DNA from: Brevibacillus_D fluminis_A
GTDB taxonomy: Bacteria > Bacillota > Bacilli > Brevibacillales > Brevibacillaceae
DNA: 64,000 nt
Direction of reading: 5' to 3'
Assembly: GCF_052072235.1 (NCBI RefSeq)
Contig: NZ_CM125436.1
Coordinates: 1,916,001-1,980,000, forward strand
The translations under genes were made by a program, and so were the position numbers. The notes beneath the pieces were generated by a model. That model was not told the DNA's origin. It ran no database searches and was given only the letters and a program-made list of their open reading frames with translations. Shown in pieces: positions 41,969-50,613 of this stretch. Within the stretch, counting starts at the first letter, position 1, and every line of letters begins with the position of its first letter.

Positions 41969-44338
41969 ATGCTAAAAGCGAGGACGCGCTGGCAAGTGGC
42001 CAGCTATGATGAAGCGATCACGAGCGAGCTTGCGCAAGCCTGTGGAATCTCTCCGCTGCTGGCGAGATTGCTGGCGATTCGCGGACTCGATACGCCGGAG
42101 CGGGCAAAAGCCTTTTTGCATGTTAGCGAAGAACAGTTTCATTCCCCTTATTTGCTCGATGGCATGGAGAAAGCCGTGCTCCGCATTCGGCAGGCAATCG
42201 AAAGAGGGGAAGCCATCTGCATTTATGGCGACTATGATGCCGACGGGGTAAGCTCTACCAGCTTGATGGTGCATCTCATGCGCGAGCTGGGGGCGAACTT
42301 TGATTACTATATACCGAATCGCTTTAAAGAAGGCTACGGCCTAAACAATGAAGCGCTGACCCATTTGGCGCAGTCCGGTGTGAAGCTCGTCATCACAGTC
42401 GATACGGGCATAAGCGCTGTGGAGCAGGTCGAGCACGGACAGCAGCTTGGGATGGACATCATTGTAACGGACCACCATGAACCGCCTGCTGTCATTCCCG
42501 ATGCGTATGCCGTAATCAATCCCAAAAAGCCAGGCTGCACCTATCCGTTCGACATGCTCGCAGGAGTGGGCGTCGCGTTTAAGCTGGCGCATGCTTTGCT
42601 GGAAAAACCGCCGATGCATCTCATTGATCTGGCGGCCATTGGCACGATTGCCGACCTGGTCCCGCTGGTGGATGAGAACCGGATTTTTGCCGCATTGGGC
42701 TTGCGCCGTTTACATGCGACGCGCAACATCGGGCTGAAGTCGCTGATTCGTGTGTGCGGCTTGGAGGAAACGGAGCTGTCGGCAGGTCATGTCGGCTTCG
42801 CGATCGGGCCCCGGATTAACGCGTCCGGACGATTGGAAACCGCAGAGGCAGCTGTAAAACTGTTGACGGCGACCGATCCGGCTGAAGCCGACCGGTACGC
42901 GCAGGAACTCGACCAACTGAACCAGGAGCGTCAGGAGCTGGTCGCCCAAATGGCGGAAGAAGCGATCGCCATGGTGGAGCGCGAGTTTCCGCCCGAGACC
43001 AATCCGGTGCTCGTCGTGGCGCAAGAAGGCTGGAACGTAGGCGTAGTCGGCATCGTTGCCTCGCGGTTGGTGGAAACGTTCTACCGCCCGACCATCGTGC
43101 TTGGCATCGACCGCGAAAAAGGCATTGCCAAAGGCTCGGCCCGCAGCATCGTCGGGTTTGATATGTATGAAGCGCTGACGGCCTGCAAAGATTTGCTGCC
43201 GCATTACGGCGGCCATGTCATGGCGGCGGGGATGACCCTGCCGATCGAAAACGTCGATTTGCTGCGCGAGCGTCTCAAACAGGTGGCGAACGAGTGCTTG
43301 AAGCCCGAGGATTACGTCCCGATCACCAAAGTCGATCTGGCGACGACCATCGACGAGATCGGTCTGGATTTGGCAGAGCAATTGGAGGCGCTTGCACCGT
43401 TTGGCATGGGCAACACAACGCCGATTTTGCTCATCGACGAGGTAGCGGCGACAGACATCCGCAAAATCGGGCGCGATGAAAACCATTTGAAGTGCACTTT
43501 GGCGAACGGGGGCAAAAACCTGGACGCGATCGGATTCAAGCTGGCGCATTTGGGCGACCAGGTGACGCCGAAGGCAAAACTTGCCGTGGTCGGCGAGCTG
43601 TCGGTCAACGAGTGGAACGGCAGGCGCAAGCCGCAAGTCATCATCCGCGACGCATCGATTCCGCATCTGCAAGTGTTCGACTGGCGCGGCAGCCGGGAGA
43701 AACGGGCGAAATGGCGCCAGCTTGCGCGCGAGAAGCAGGCGCTGACCGTTGTTTTTCATGAAGAGAGCATCCCCGGCCTTGATGAACTGATGCGCAAGGA
43801 TGCGGAAGGGGAAGCGGGGCGGGCGAGCTATCTGCATTGGCGCGGCGAGGGGCACGAGCGTGTGCCGCAGGAGTGCCGCTGGCTCATCCTCTACGACATG
43901 CCGAGAAGACGCGCAGCGCTGTCCAGCCTGCTTGCCGCAAGCCCGCAGCTTGAACGGATCTACTGCATGTTTGGCGACCCGGAGCACGGTCTCGACCAAA
44001 TCCAGTTTCCGCGGCAAGAGCAATTCAAACAACTGTACCAATTCATGAGACAATATCCCGCCATCAAAAAGATCCATCTTGATGCGTTGGCGAAACGGCA
44101 GCAGCTCAAGCCTGACATCCTGAAACGAATGCTGGCTGTGTTTTTGGAGCTGTCCTTCATCACCGAGACGGAAACCGACTACGTGCTGAACCCGCAGCCG
44201 GCAAAGTCAGCGCTGGATCGTTCCACTTATTTTCAATCATGGCAAGAGGAAGCCGAAATGGCGACAGAATTGTTGCTTTCCTCGCACGAATCACTGACTC
44301 ACTATCTTACGACATGGATGGCGACGACGCCGTCTTAG
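41969..44338 (+). CDS. recJ: RecJ, single-stranded DNA 5'-3' exonuclease
   Basis: 789 residues, ATG behind GGAGGGGGG. DHH motifs: YGDYDADGVSSTSLM near 90, VDTGIS, TDHHEPP near 168. The DHHA1 domain (GSARSIVGFDMYEAL, HYGGHVMAAGMTL) is near 390-430, followed by an OB fold near 480-570. The extra C-terminal ~220 residues are the extension typical of Bacillales RecJ. It resects DNA ends in recombination and mismatch repair. Four nt separate the stop from the apt ribosome site region. Confidence 0.96.
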   Translation: MLKARTRWQVASYDEAITSELAQACGISPLLARLLAIRGLDTPERAKAFLHVSEEQFHSPYLLDGMEKAVLRIRQAIERGEAICIYGDYDADGVSSTSLMVHLMRELGANFDYYIPNRFKEGYGLNNEALTHLAQSGVKLVITVDTGISAVEQVEHGQQLGMDIIVTDHHEPPAVIPDAYAVINPKKPGCTYPFDMLAGVGVAFKLAHALLEKPPMHLIDLAAIGTIADLVPLVDENRIFAALGLRRLHATRNIGLKSLIRVCGLEETELSAGHVGFAIGPRINASGRLETAEAAVKLLTATDPAEADRYAQELDQLNQERQELVAQMAEEAIAMVEREFPPETNPVLVVAQEGWNVGVVGIVASRLVETFYRPTIVLGIDREKGIAKGSARSIVGFDMYEALTACKDLLPHYGGHVMAAGMTLPIENVDLLRERLKQVANECLKPEDYVPITKVDLATTIDEIGLDLAEQLEALAPFGMGNTTPILLIDEVAATDIRKIGRDENHLKCTLANGGKNLDAIGFKLAHLGDQVTPKAKLAVVGELSVNEWNGRRKPQVIIRDASIPHLQVFDWRGSREKRAKWRQLAREKQALTVVFHEESIPGLDELMRKDAEGEAGRASYLHWRGEGHERVPQECRWLILYDMPRRRAALSSLLAASPQLERIYCMFGDPEHGLDQIQFPRQEQFKQLYQFMRQYPAIKKIHLDALAKRQQLKPDILKRMLAVFLELSFITETETDYVLNPQPAKSALDRSTYFQSWQEEAEMATELLLSSHESLTHYLTTWMATTPS

Positions 44339-44353
44339 GAGGACATGAAATCG

Positions 44354-44866
44354 ATGAATTTTAAAGATTATATTCGCGTTATTCCCGATTTTCCGCAGCC
44401 AGGCATCCGTTTCAAAGACATCACCACGCTGTTGAAGGATGGCCCTGCGTACAAAGCGGCGATTATGGAGCTGAAAAGCTTTGCGGACACGCTGCAAGCC
44501 GATGTCATCGCGGGCCCGGAAGCGCGCGGCTTCGTGGTCGGCGCGCCGCTTGCAGTAGAAATGGGCATCGGGTTTGTGCCGGTGCGTAAATCGGGCAAGC
44601 TGCCGTATGAATCGATCAAGGCTGACTACAGCCTCGAATACGGCAAGGACGCGTTGGCGATGCACGTGGACGCGATCACACCAGGCACGCGCGTGCTGAT
44701 CGCAGACGACTTGCTCGCGACCGGCGGAACCATCGCGACGACGATCAAGCTGATTGAGCAGCTGGGCGGCATCGTGGTCGGCGCCACATTCTTGATTGAA
44801 CTGTCCTACCTGGATGGACGCAATCACCTGGGCGACATTCCAGTAAAATCCTTGGTGCAATATTAA
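44354..44866 (+). CDS. apt: Adenine phosphoribosyltransferase
   Basis: 170 residues from ATG 44354, spaced 11 nt from AGGAGG; the ATG at 44345 is too close to it. It opens MNFKDYIRVIPDFPQPGI. The PRPP loop is VLIADDLLATGGT and the flexible hood GPEARGFVVGAPLA. It salvages adenine to AMP. Order recJ-apt-relA matches B. subtilis. Confidence 0.97.
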   Translation: MNFKDYIRVIPDFPQPGIRFKDITTLLKDGPAYKAAIMELKSFADTLQADVIAGPEARGFVVGAPLAVEMGIGFVPVRKSGKLPYESIKADYSLEYGKDALAMHVDAITPGTRVLIADDLLATGGTIATTIKLIEQLGGIVVGATFLIELSYLDGRNHLGDIPVKSLVQY

Positions 44867-44883
44867 TCTTTCGCTTACAAAAG

Positions 44884-44904
44884 ACGGGCAAATGCCCGTT
44901 TTTT
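44884..44904 (+). terminator. Terminator of recJ-apt
   Basis: ACGGGCA at 44884 pairs with TGCCCGT at 44893-44899, loop AA, then T run. Confidence 0.88.
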
Positions 44905-44924
44905 CGTTTTCATCGAACTACACC

Positions 44925-44953
44925 TTTACAAGCAACCCGACTTACCAGATAAT
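44925..44953 (+). promoter_or_regulatory. Candidate promoter of relA
   Basis: TTTACA (44925) and GATAAT (44948-44953), spacer 17 nt, about 85 nt upstream of relA. Confidence 0.6.
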
Positions 44954-45038
44954 AATATGAAACACCTACATTCTTTTCTTTCGGCTTGTCCGGAGGATTC
45001 ACCATACATGAACAGGTTGCGTACAAGGGAAGGGACCT

Positions 45039-47207
45039 ATGATAAGCGGCGTAGAAGAAGTGATTAAGAAGGCGAGTGCCTATTTAACCGAAGCTGACGT
45101 GGAAATGATTAAGCGCGCTTATGAGATGGCGAACAAGGCTCATGAAGGCCAAATTCGCAAATCTGGCGTTCCTTACATCATGCATCCGATTGCAGTTGCC
45201 GGGATTTTGGCCAATCTGCAGCTGGATGCAGTTACAGTGGCGGCAGGCTTCCTGCACGATGTAGTGGAAGATACGGACATTACGCTGGATATGCTCAGGG
45301 CTGAGTTCGGCAACGAAGTCGCTTTGCTTGTAGACGGCGTGACCAAGTTGGAAAAGATCAAGTACAAGTCCAAAGAAGAACAGCTTGCGGAAAACCATCG
45401 GAAAATGCTTGTGGCCATGGCCCAGGACATTCGCGTGATTTTGATCAAGCTGGCTGACCGTCTGCACAACATGCGCACATTGAAGCACATGTCGGAAATC
45501 AAGCAGCGGGAAATCTCCGACGAGACGCTGGAGATTTATGTTCCGTTGGCCCATCGTTTGGGGATTGCCTCGGTCAAATGGGAGCTGGAAGACACGGCGC
45601 TGCGCTATCTCAATCCGCAGCAGTATTACCGCATCGTCAATCTGATGCAAAAGAAACGCGCGGAGCGAGAGGACTATTTGAAAGAAGCGTCCGCCAACAT
45701 TCAGGAAAAGCTGAAAGAACTGCATATCGAGGCCGAGATTTCAGGCCGGCCGAAGCATATATACAGCATTTACAAGAAGATGACGACCCAGAACAAGCAG
45801 TTTTATGAGATTTATGACCTGCTTGCGCTGCGTGTGATCGTGCAGGATATTCGCGACTGTTATGCCGTCCTCGGGATCGTCCATACGCTGTGGAAGCCGA
45901 TGCCAGGGCGTTTCAAAGATTACATCGCGATGCCGAAGGCCAACATGTACCAGTCGCTGCATACGACCGTAATCGGCCCAAAAGGGGAGCCGCTTGAGGT
46001 GCAGATTCGCACATGGGACATGCACAGGACGGCCGAGATGGGGATTGCCGCGCACTGGGCATACAAGGAAGGCAAAAGCGTCGTCAAGGACTCGTTCGAG
46101 GAGAAAATCGGCAATCTGCGGGAAATCATCCAGGGGCGCCAGGAGGAATCGCCGAGCGCGCAGGAATTCATGGAATCGCTCAAGCAAGATTTGTTCTCCG
46201 ACATGGTGTTCGTCTTTACGCCAAAAGGAGACGTCGTCGAGCTGCCGAAAGGTTCCGTTCCGCTTGACTTTGCCTACCGGATTCACTCTGCGGTCGGAAA
46301 CCGGACGATCGGGGCCAAAGTCAACGGCAAGATCGTGCCGCTTGATTACACGCTTGCAACGGGTGATATCGTAGAGATTCTCACCTCGAAGCATTCGTAC
46401 GGGCCGAGCCAGGACTGGTTGAAGATCGCCAAATCGGCGCAGGCCAGAGCGAAGATCAAGCAGTGGTTCAAGAAAGAGCGCCGCGAAGAAAACGTTGCCA
46501 AAGGGCAGCAGATGGTCGAGATGGAGATCAAGGCGCGCGGGTTCGATGTCAAAGAGGTCATGACGGAAGAAAACCTGAAGGAAGCCTCGGACAAGTTCAA
46601 CTTCAGCGCGCATGAGGATATGTTCTCCGCAGTCGGCTATGGCGGCTTGACCGCCGCGCAAGTCGTGACGCGCCTGACCGATAAGCTGCGCAAAGAGCGG
46701 GAAGAGCAGCAGGCGATTCCAGAGTTCAAGTCGGCTGCTCCGCAAAAGCAGGCGCGCAGCGAATCGGGCGTCAAGGTGAAAGGCGTGGAAAACTTGCTGG
46801 TGCGCCTGTCGCGCTGCTGTACGCCGGTGCCGGGGGATGAGATCATCGGGTTTGTCACGCGCGGGCGCGGCGTCTCTGTACACCGTCTGAACTGTCCAAA
46901 CGTGTTGGCGGAAAATAACGAGGAGCGGTTGATTGCCGTCGAGTGGGATCAGATTTTGACCCACAACTACAGCGTGGATATCGAGATCACCGGCCATGAC
47001 CGCCACGGTCTGCTCAACGACGTGCTGCAGGTTGTGAGCGAAACCAAGACCAACATCTCCGCCGTTAGCGGCAAGGCAGACAAAAACCGGGTCGCCACCA
47101 TTCACATGACGATCTCGATCAACAATGTGGAGCATTTGCACAAGGTTGTGGAGCGCATTAAGCGAATCAAAGACATTTACTCGGTGCGCCGGATTTTGAA
47201 CACATAG
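45039..47207 (+). CDS. relA: RelA/SpoT (Rel), bifunctional (p)ppGpp synthetase/hydrolase
   Basis: 722 residues. The HD hydrolase domain (GFLHDVVEDTD, H73-D74) is intact, so hydrolysis is expected. The synthetase domain covers about 230-340 (SGRPKHIYSIYKKM, RFKDYIAMPKANMYQSLHT). It continues with a TGS domain (about 392-450, FVFTPKGDVVELP), a zinc-finger region with CCTPVPGDEI near 590, and an ACT domain (650-720). This long RSH enzyme sets the stringent response by sensing uncharged tRNA on the ribosome. Upstream and downstream terminators make it a separate unit. Confidence 0.97.
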   Translation: MISGVEEVIKKASAYLTEADVEMIKRAYEMANKAHEGQIRKSGVPYIMHPIAVAGILANLQLDAVTVAAGFLHDVVEDTDITLDMLRAEFGNEVALLVDGVTKLEKIKYKSKEEQLAENHRKMLVAMAQDIRVILIKLADRLHNMRTLKHMSEIKQREISDETLEIYVPLAHRLGIASVKWELEDTALRYLNPQQYYRIVNLMQKKRAEREDYLKEASANIQEKLKELHIEAEISGRPKHIYSIYKKMTTQNKQFYEIYDLLALRVIVQDIRDCYAVLGIVHTLWKPMPGRFKDYIAMPKANMYQSLHTTVIGPKGEPLEVQIRTWDMHRTAEMGIAAHWAYKEGKSVVKDSFEEKIGNLREIIQGRQEESPSAQEFMESLKQDLFSDMVFVFTPKGDVVELPKGSVPLDFAYRIHSAVGNRTIGAKVNGKIVPLDYTLATGDIVEILTSKHSYGPSQDWLKIAKSAQARAKIKQWFKKERREENVAKGQQMVEMEIKARGFDVKEVMTEENLKEASDKFNFSAHEDMFSAVGYGGLTAAQVVTRLTDKLRKEREEQQAIPEFKSAAPQKQARSESGVKVKGVENLLVRLSRCCTPVPGDEIIGFVTRGRGVSVHRLNCPNVLAENNEERLIAVEWDQILTHNYSVDIEITGHDRHGLLNDVLQVVSETKTNISAVSGKADKNRVATIHMTISINNVEHLHKVVERIKRIKDIYSVRRILNT

Positions 47208-47220
47208 ACGGAATACACCC

Positions 47221-47262
47221 AAAGCAGCGGCCCGGTTTACGTGCGGGTCACTGCTTTTCTTT
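47221..47262 (+). terminator. Terminator of relA
   Basis: AAAGCAGCGGCCCG at 47221 pairs with CGGGTCACTGCTTT with one mismatch, followed by TCTTTC. Confidence 0.75.
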
Positions 47263-47326
47263 CATGCGCGAAAACGGATGTATTCGGCATCTGAAAAAAG
47301 GATGGAAGCAGACAGGAGAGAAGAAG

Positions 47327-47764
47327 ATGCGCGTTGTTGTGCAGCGTTCCAAACAAGCGAGCGTAACAGTCGATCAGGCAATCGTCGGGCAGATTGAGCA
47401 CGGCCTGGTTTTGTTGGTCGGCATCACGCATACAGATACCGAGAAAGATGTGGAGTATGTGGCCGAAAAGGTGGCCAATCTGCGGATTTTTGAAGACGAG
47501 GAAGGGAAAATGAACCGGTCCGTATTGGACACGGGCGGACAAATTCTCTCGATTTCACAGTTTACCTTGTACGGCGACTGCCGCAAAGGCCGTCGTCCCA
47601 GCTTTATCGAGGCGGCGCGTCCCGAGCAGGCGGAACCGCTCTACGACTTGTTCAATCGCAAGCTGCGCGAGCGCGGCCTCGTCGTGGAGACGGGCCGCTT
47701 CGGGGCAATGATGGACGTGCAGCTGATCAACCATGGACCGACCACGTTGATTGTTGAATCATGA
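47327..47764 (+). CDS. dtd: D-aminoacyl-tRNA deacylase
   Basis: 145 residues from ATG 47327, behind AGGAGAGAAG; the longer frame runs into the relA terminator. Conserved motifs: MRVVVQRSKQASVTV at the start, ILSISQFTLYGDCRKGRRPSF with the SQFTLYG catalytic segment, and NHGPTTLIVES with the Gly-Pro motif at the end. It removes D-amino acids from mischarged tRNA. Confidence 0.96.
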   Translation: MRVVVQRSKQASVTVDQAIVGQIEHGLVLLVGITHTDTEKDVEYVAEKVANLRIFEDEEGKMNRSVLDTGGQILSISQFTLYGDCRKGRRPSFIEAARPEQAEPLYDLFNRKLRERGLVVETGRFGAMMDVQLINHGPTTLIVES

Positions 47765-47808
47765 GGCTGCGATTCACACAGCGAAAACGGCCACACCCCC
47801 AGACCATG

Positions 47809-47858
47809 AAAAAACCATCTCTTGGGCCGCACAGCCGGCACTTGCGAGATGGTTTTTT
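47809..47858 (+). terminator. Bidirectional terminator between dtd and the MerR gene
   Basis: AAAACCATCTC at 47811 pairs with GAGATGGTTTT at 47846-47856, with a GC-rich inner part. A and T runs lie on both sides and the genes converge. Confidence 0.88.
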
Positions 47859-47861
47859 CAT

Positions 47862-48674
47862 TTAACGGACGGGAATATACAAGTCCAGCTGCGATTGCTC
47901 GTGCATAGGCCCGAGAAAGCGCTGATCATACCGTTCGAAATCATAGCCTTCGACCGGCTCGAGCTTGTACTCCTTCAGCCATTTGGCATAAATGTTTTGG
48001 AAGGTGGCGGCAATTTGCGTGGTTGGGCCCGTGTGCGTAAAGACCGCATATTTTTGCGACGGGATCGTGATCGCCCGCATGCCATCCGGGATGTCCACCG
48101 CTTGGGAGACTTCATAGCCGGCCACATAAATCAGCAGCCCATCGGTTTTGCCGTCACAAACGCCGTAGGACACGTCCGGATTCACTTTATGCCGGATTTC
48201 GTGCTCGCGCGGAATGAACCGCTGCCACATCGCTGGGATGCTGTCTTCCGTATTTGTACTGCGATATTCCATTCCGACGATCGTTATTTCGGGTAAAACC
48301 ACTACTTTTGGCTCCAGCATCATCGTTCCCCATTTCTCAATTTGATGGTTCATCATCTCGACTGCTCGCAATATGGTTTGCTTCTGCTCGATTTCCATCC
48401 GGATGCGCTCGGCATGCTCCTGCAGGATGCGTGAGATCAGGGCCGGATCATCAAAAGCGTTGCTTTGGACGAGGCCGCTGATCACCTCAAGCCCGAGGCC
48501 GAGCTGTCGCAGCATGAGAATATTGCGCAGGATGGCTAGCTGTTCCGGTGCGTAATACCGGTACTGGTTCTCACTGCCGATATGCGTCGGTGAAAACAGG
48601 CCAATGGCGTCATAGTGCCGCAGCGTTTTGGTCGAGATTCCAAAGATTCTCGCGATTTGGCCGATGGTTAACAT
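47862..48674 (-). CDS. MerR-family regulator with GyrI-like effector-binding domain
   Basis: 270 residues from the ATG at 48674 (AAGGAGG upstream). The DNA-binding domain is LTIGQIARIFGISTKTLRHYDAIGLF (1-70), with a dimerisation helix at 75-110. The C-terminal part, about 118-270, is a GyrI/AraC-type small-molecule pocket (VVVLPEITIVGMEYRS; YAVFTHTGP; LDLYIPVR). This matches BmrR/YdfL-like sensors of drugs or amphipathic ligands. No transporter is adjacent, so the target may be elsewhere or only its own promoter. Confidence 0.85.
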   Translation of the reverse strand: MLTIGQIARIFGISTKTLRHYDAIGLFSPTHIGSENQYRYYAPEQLAILRNILMLRQLGLGLEVISGLVQSNAFDDPALISRILQEHAERIRMEIEQKQTILRAVEMMNHQIEKWGTMMLEPKVVVLPEITIVGMEYRSTNTEDSIPAMWQRFIPREHEIRHKVNPDVSYGVCDGKTDGLLIYVAGYEVSQAVDIPDGMRAITIPSQKYAVFTHTGPTTQIAATFQNIYAKWLKEYKLEPVEGYDFERYDQRFLGPMHEQSQLDLYIPVR

Positions 48675-48693
48675 CGCACGCCTCCTTTCTTCG

Positions 48694-48736
48694 GCTACAA
48701 CCGTAGCGTACATCATTGCCCTTGGGGGAAGGTCAA
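48694..48736 (-). promoter_or_regulatory. MerR-type promoter with long spacer and inverted repeats
   Basis: Minus strand: TTGACC (48736-48731) and TACGCT (48710-48705) are 20 nt apart, the over-long spacing typical of MerR-controlled promoters. The region holds CCTTCCCCCAAGG, similar in plan to a BmrR operator, and GCTACGGTTGTAGC, a perfect 5-bp dyad overlapping the -10. Confidence 0.5.
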
Positions 48737-48820
48737 TGGCGATTCCTTCTATTTTTTACAATACCAGAAAAATCGCATTCGTTGAAAACGTTTTTACTGC
48801 CAAAAAAAATCGTGCAGAGC

Positions 48821-48849
48821 TGTAACTTCTTTGACGGCAGAGCCGTGGA
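48821..48849 (+). promoter_or_regulatory. Candidate ECF sigma-dependent promoter (autoregulation)
   Basis: TGTAAC at 48821-48826 and CGTGGA at 48844-48849 are 17 nt apart. SigM/SigX/SigW-type promoters use AAC with CGT spaced 16-17 nt. It lies 27 nt upstream of the ECF sigma gene. Confidence 0.55.
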
Positions 48850-48875
48850 AAGGAGTGAAAGGGAGAGGTGGAGCC

Positions 48876-49379
48876 GTGAACCTAGATCACATCTATCGCC
48901 TGTACATGAAAGAAATCTACTTGTACCTCTACCGATTGACGAGAAATGAAAAGCAGGCGGAAGATTTGACCCAAGATACGTTCATCCGTGCCTACTTGTA
49001 TCTCGATGACTACCAGGGGGAAAAAGTGAGGCCGTGGCTGTTTAAAGTGGCGTACCACGCCTTTGTCGATTGGCATCGCAAACAGCGGTTGCAAATTCCG
49101 ATGGACCCTGTCGTCTTGCAAGAAATGGTGGAGCACGCTGATGAACGAGGCAGTCCGGAGAGGCAGCTGCTGGAAAAGGAAGAGTGGCACACGTTTCTGA
49201 AACTGCTCGACCTGCTTTCCGAAAAACAAAAACAGGTGCTGCTGCTTCGCTACAAGCATCATTTCAGTTATGCGGAAATCGGCGAAGTGCTCGATTTGAC
49301 GGCAGCGGATGTCAAAATAACCGTCTATCGCGGCAGGCAGAAGCTGCAGGGGATTTGGAAGGAGCGGATGAACAAATGA
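48876..49379 (+). CDS. ECF sigma factor, SigM-like
   Basis: 167 residues from GTG 48876, with GGGAGAGG 7 nt upstream. Region 2 (IYRLYMKEIYLYLYRL; AEDLTQDTFIRAYLYLDDY; VRPWLFKVAYHAFVDWHRKQ) resembles B. subtilis SigM closely. Region 4 is LSEKQKQVLLLRYKHHFSYA with the recognition helix TAADVKITVYRGRQKL. It is coupled to an anti-sigma gene by an ATGA overlap. SigM-type factors respond to cell-wall stress. The N-terminal 15 codons of the longer frame overlap the promoter and are not used. Confidence 0.87.
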   Translation: MNLDHIYRLYMKEIYLYLYRLTRNEKQAEDLTQDTFIRAYLYLDDYQGEKVRPWLFKVAYHAFVDWHRKQRLQIPMDPVVLQEMVEHADERGSPERQLLEKEEWHTFLKLLDLLSEKQKQVLLLRYKHHFSYAEIGEVLDLTAADVKITVYRGRQKLQGIWKERMNK

Positions 49380-50548
49380 AAGACAGCCACAACGATTCGG
49401 TCCAAAAGTTGCAAGCCTATTTGCGCGGCGAGCTGGACGAAGACGAGATTCGCAAGCTGCGGGCGGAGATTGCGCAGGATGCGATGCTGGAGGGCAAGCT
49501 GGAGAAGCTGATGTTCGACGAACTCCTCGCTGGAGATCCGGATGAGCTGCCGGCGCTCTCCGAGCAAAAGCAGCGGCAAATTTTGCGAAAGAGCAAGTGG
49601 CGCAGCCGATTCTCCCACATTTTTTTCACCACGGGGGGAATTACGGCGATCATCGTGACGCTGTTGATCTTGAGCCAGGTTTTCAATTATTTGTGGTTTT
49701 GGCCCGCGTCCAAAGATTTTCAGCGGGTGATGGAGGATGTGGTGACCTTTACGAATCCGGGCATGTCCGTTGGCGGCGGGGGGACGAACGGCGGCTTGTT
49801 TTTTTCCATGGAGATGAAGTACGATCTGGAGGAGAAAGTGGGCCGCGAGCGCAAGTCGGTGGGCAAAGCGGAGAACGATGTTTTTTTATTCAAGCCTCAA
49901 TTCAAGTACGCCTGGAATCAGGGGTTTCATCAAAACCGGCTGTTTTTTCACTTTCCGCCAGCAGTACAGCAGTCGAAAGCGGATACGCCGGGAGTCACCA
50001 GCGCCGGATGGCGGACGCTGGAAAAACTGCCGGAAGGGACGGTCGCGCAGCTTGCCGTCTCGTTTGACCGGCTGATGACGCACGACGAGTATTTTGCCAT
50101 TATCCGCAAGTATGATCTGGATACGACCTGGCTGGCCATCGATACCGGTCAGGAGGGGCAGGAGAAAGGGACGCTGGGCAAAGGCGAGGTATGGGGATAC
50201 GATACCGAGGCGCACTTCCTTTTCGCGGATGGCTCGCTAGAAGTCAATGGTCAGGGGGAGCGCCGGTCACAGCTGTTGATTCGGGAACTCGAGTATTTGG
50301 ACAGCCAAAAAGCGCTGGCCACCTCCATGCTGGAAGACGCGCGCTTCCGCCCGGCTCCCAAGCTTGGGGAGCGCATCGACTACCTGAAGCAGCACGGCGT
50401 CAAGCTGTACGGCGCAGTCATCACGGGACCGACGAAAGAGCTGCTTAAACTGAAGCAGGAAACGCGGTTTTCCCACCCGTATGTGGGGCAAGTCGAATGG
50501 TGGAACTGGGACCAGGCAGGCACGTACGGGATCGAATACAGTTACTAG
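49376..50548 (+). CDS. Membrane anti-sigma factor (YhdL-like, Sigma_reg_N/C domains)
   Basis: 390 residues from ATG 49376. An N-terminal cytoplasmic part, about 1-72, rich in acidic residues (LRGELDEDEIRKLRAEI) would bind the sigma factor. One membrane segment follows at about 80-104 (FFTTGGITAIIVTLLILSQV), with a large extracellular domain containing LAVSFDRLMTHDEYFAII and ending in GPTKELLKLKQE. This arrangement matches the YhdL anti-SigM protein. It starts inside the sigma gene stop, consistent with a fixed ratio of the two proteins. Confidence 0.82.
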   Translation: MKDSHNDSVQKLQAYLRGELDEDEIRKLRAEIAQDAMLEGKLEKLMFDELLAGDPDELPALSEQKQRQILRKSKWRSRFSHIFFTTGGITAIIVTLLILSQVFNYLWFWPASKDFQRVMEDVVTFTNPGMSVGGGGTNGGLFFSMEMKYDLEEKVGRERKSVGKAENDVFLFKPQFKYAWNQGFHQNRLFFHFPPAVQQSKADTPGVTSAGWRTLEKLPEGTVAQLAVSFDRLMTHDEYFAIIRKYDLDTTWLAIDTGQEGQEKGTLGKGEVWGYDTEAHFLFADGSLEVNGQGERRSQLLIRELEYLDSQKALATSMLEDARFRPAPKLGERIDYLKQHGVKLYGAVITGPTKELLKLKQETRFSHPYVGQVEWWNWDQAGTYGIEYSY

Positions 50549-50560
50549 ACAAAAAAACGG

Positions 50561-50600
50561 GCACCCCTGGCGCTTGCGTCAAAAGGGGTGCTTTTGCTTT
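50561..50600 (+). terminator. Terminator of the sigma/anti-sigma operon
   Basis: GCACCCCT at 50561 pairs with AGGGGTGC at 50584-50591, followed by TTTTGCTTTTTTT, which also ends near the minus-strand gene. Confidence 0.85.
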
Positions 50601-50613
50601 TTTTCGCAGGTCT

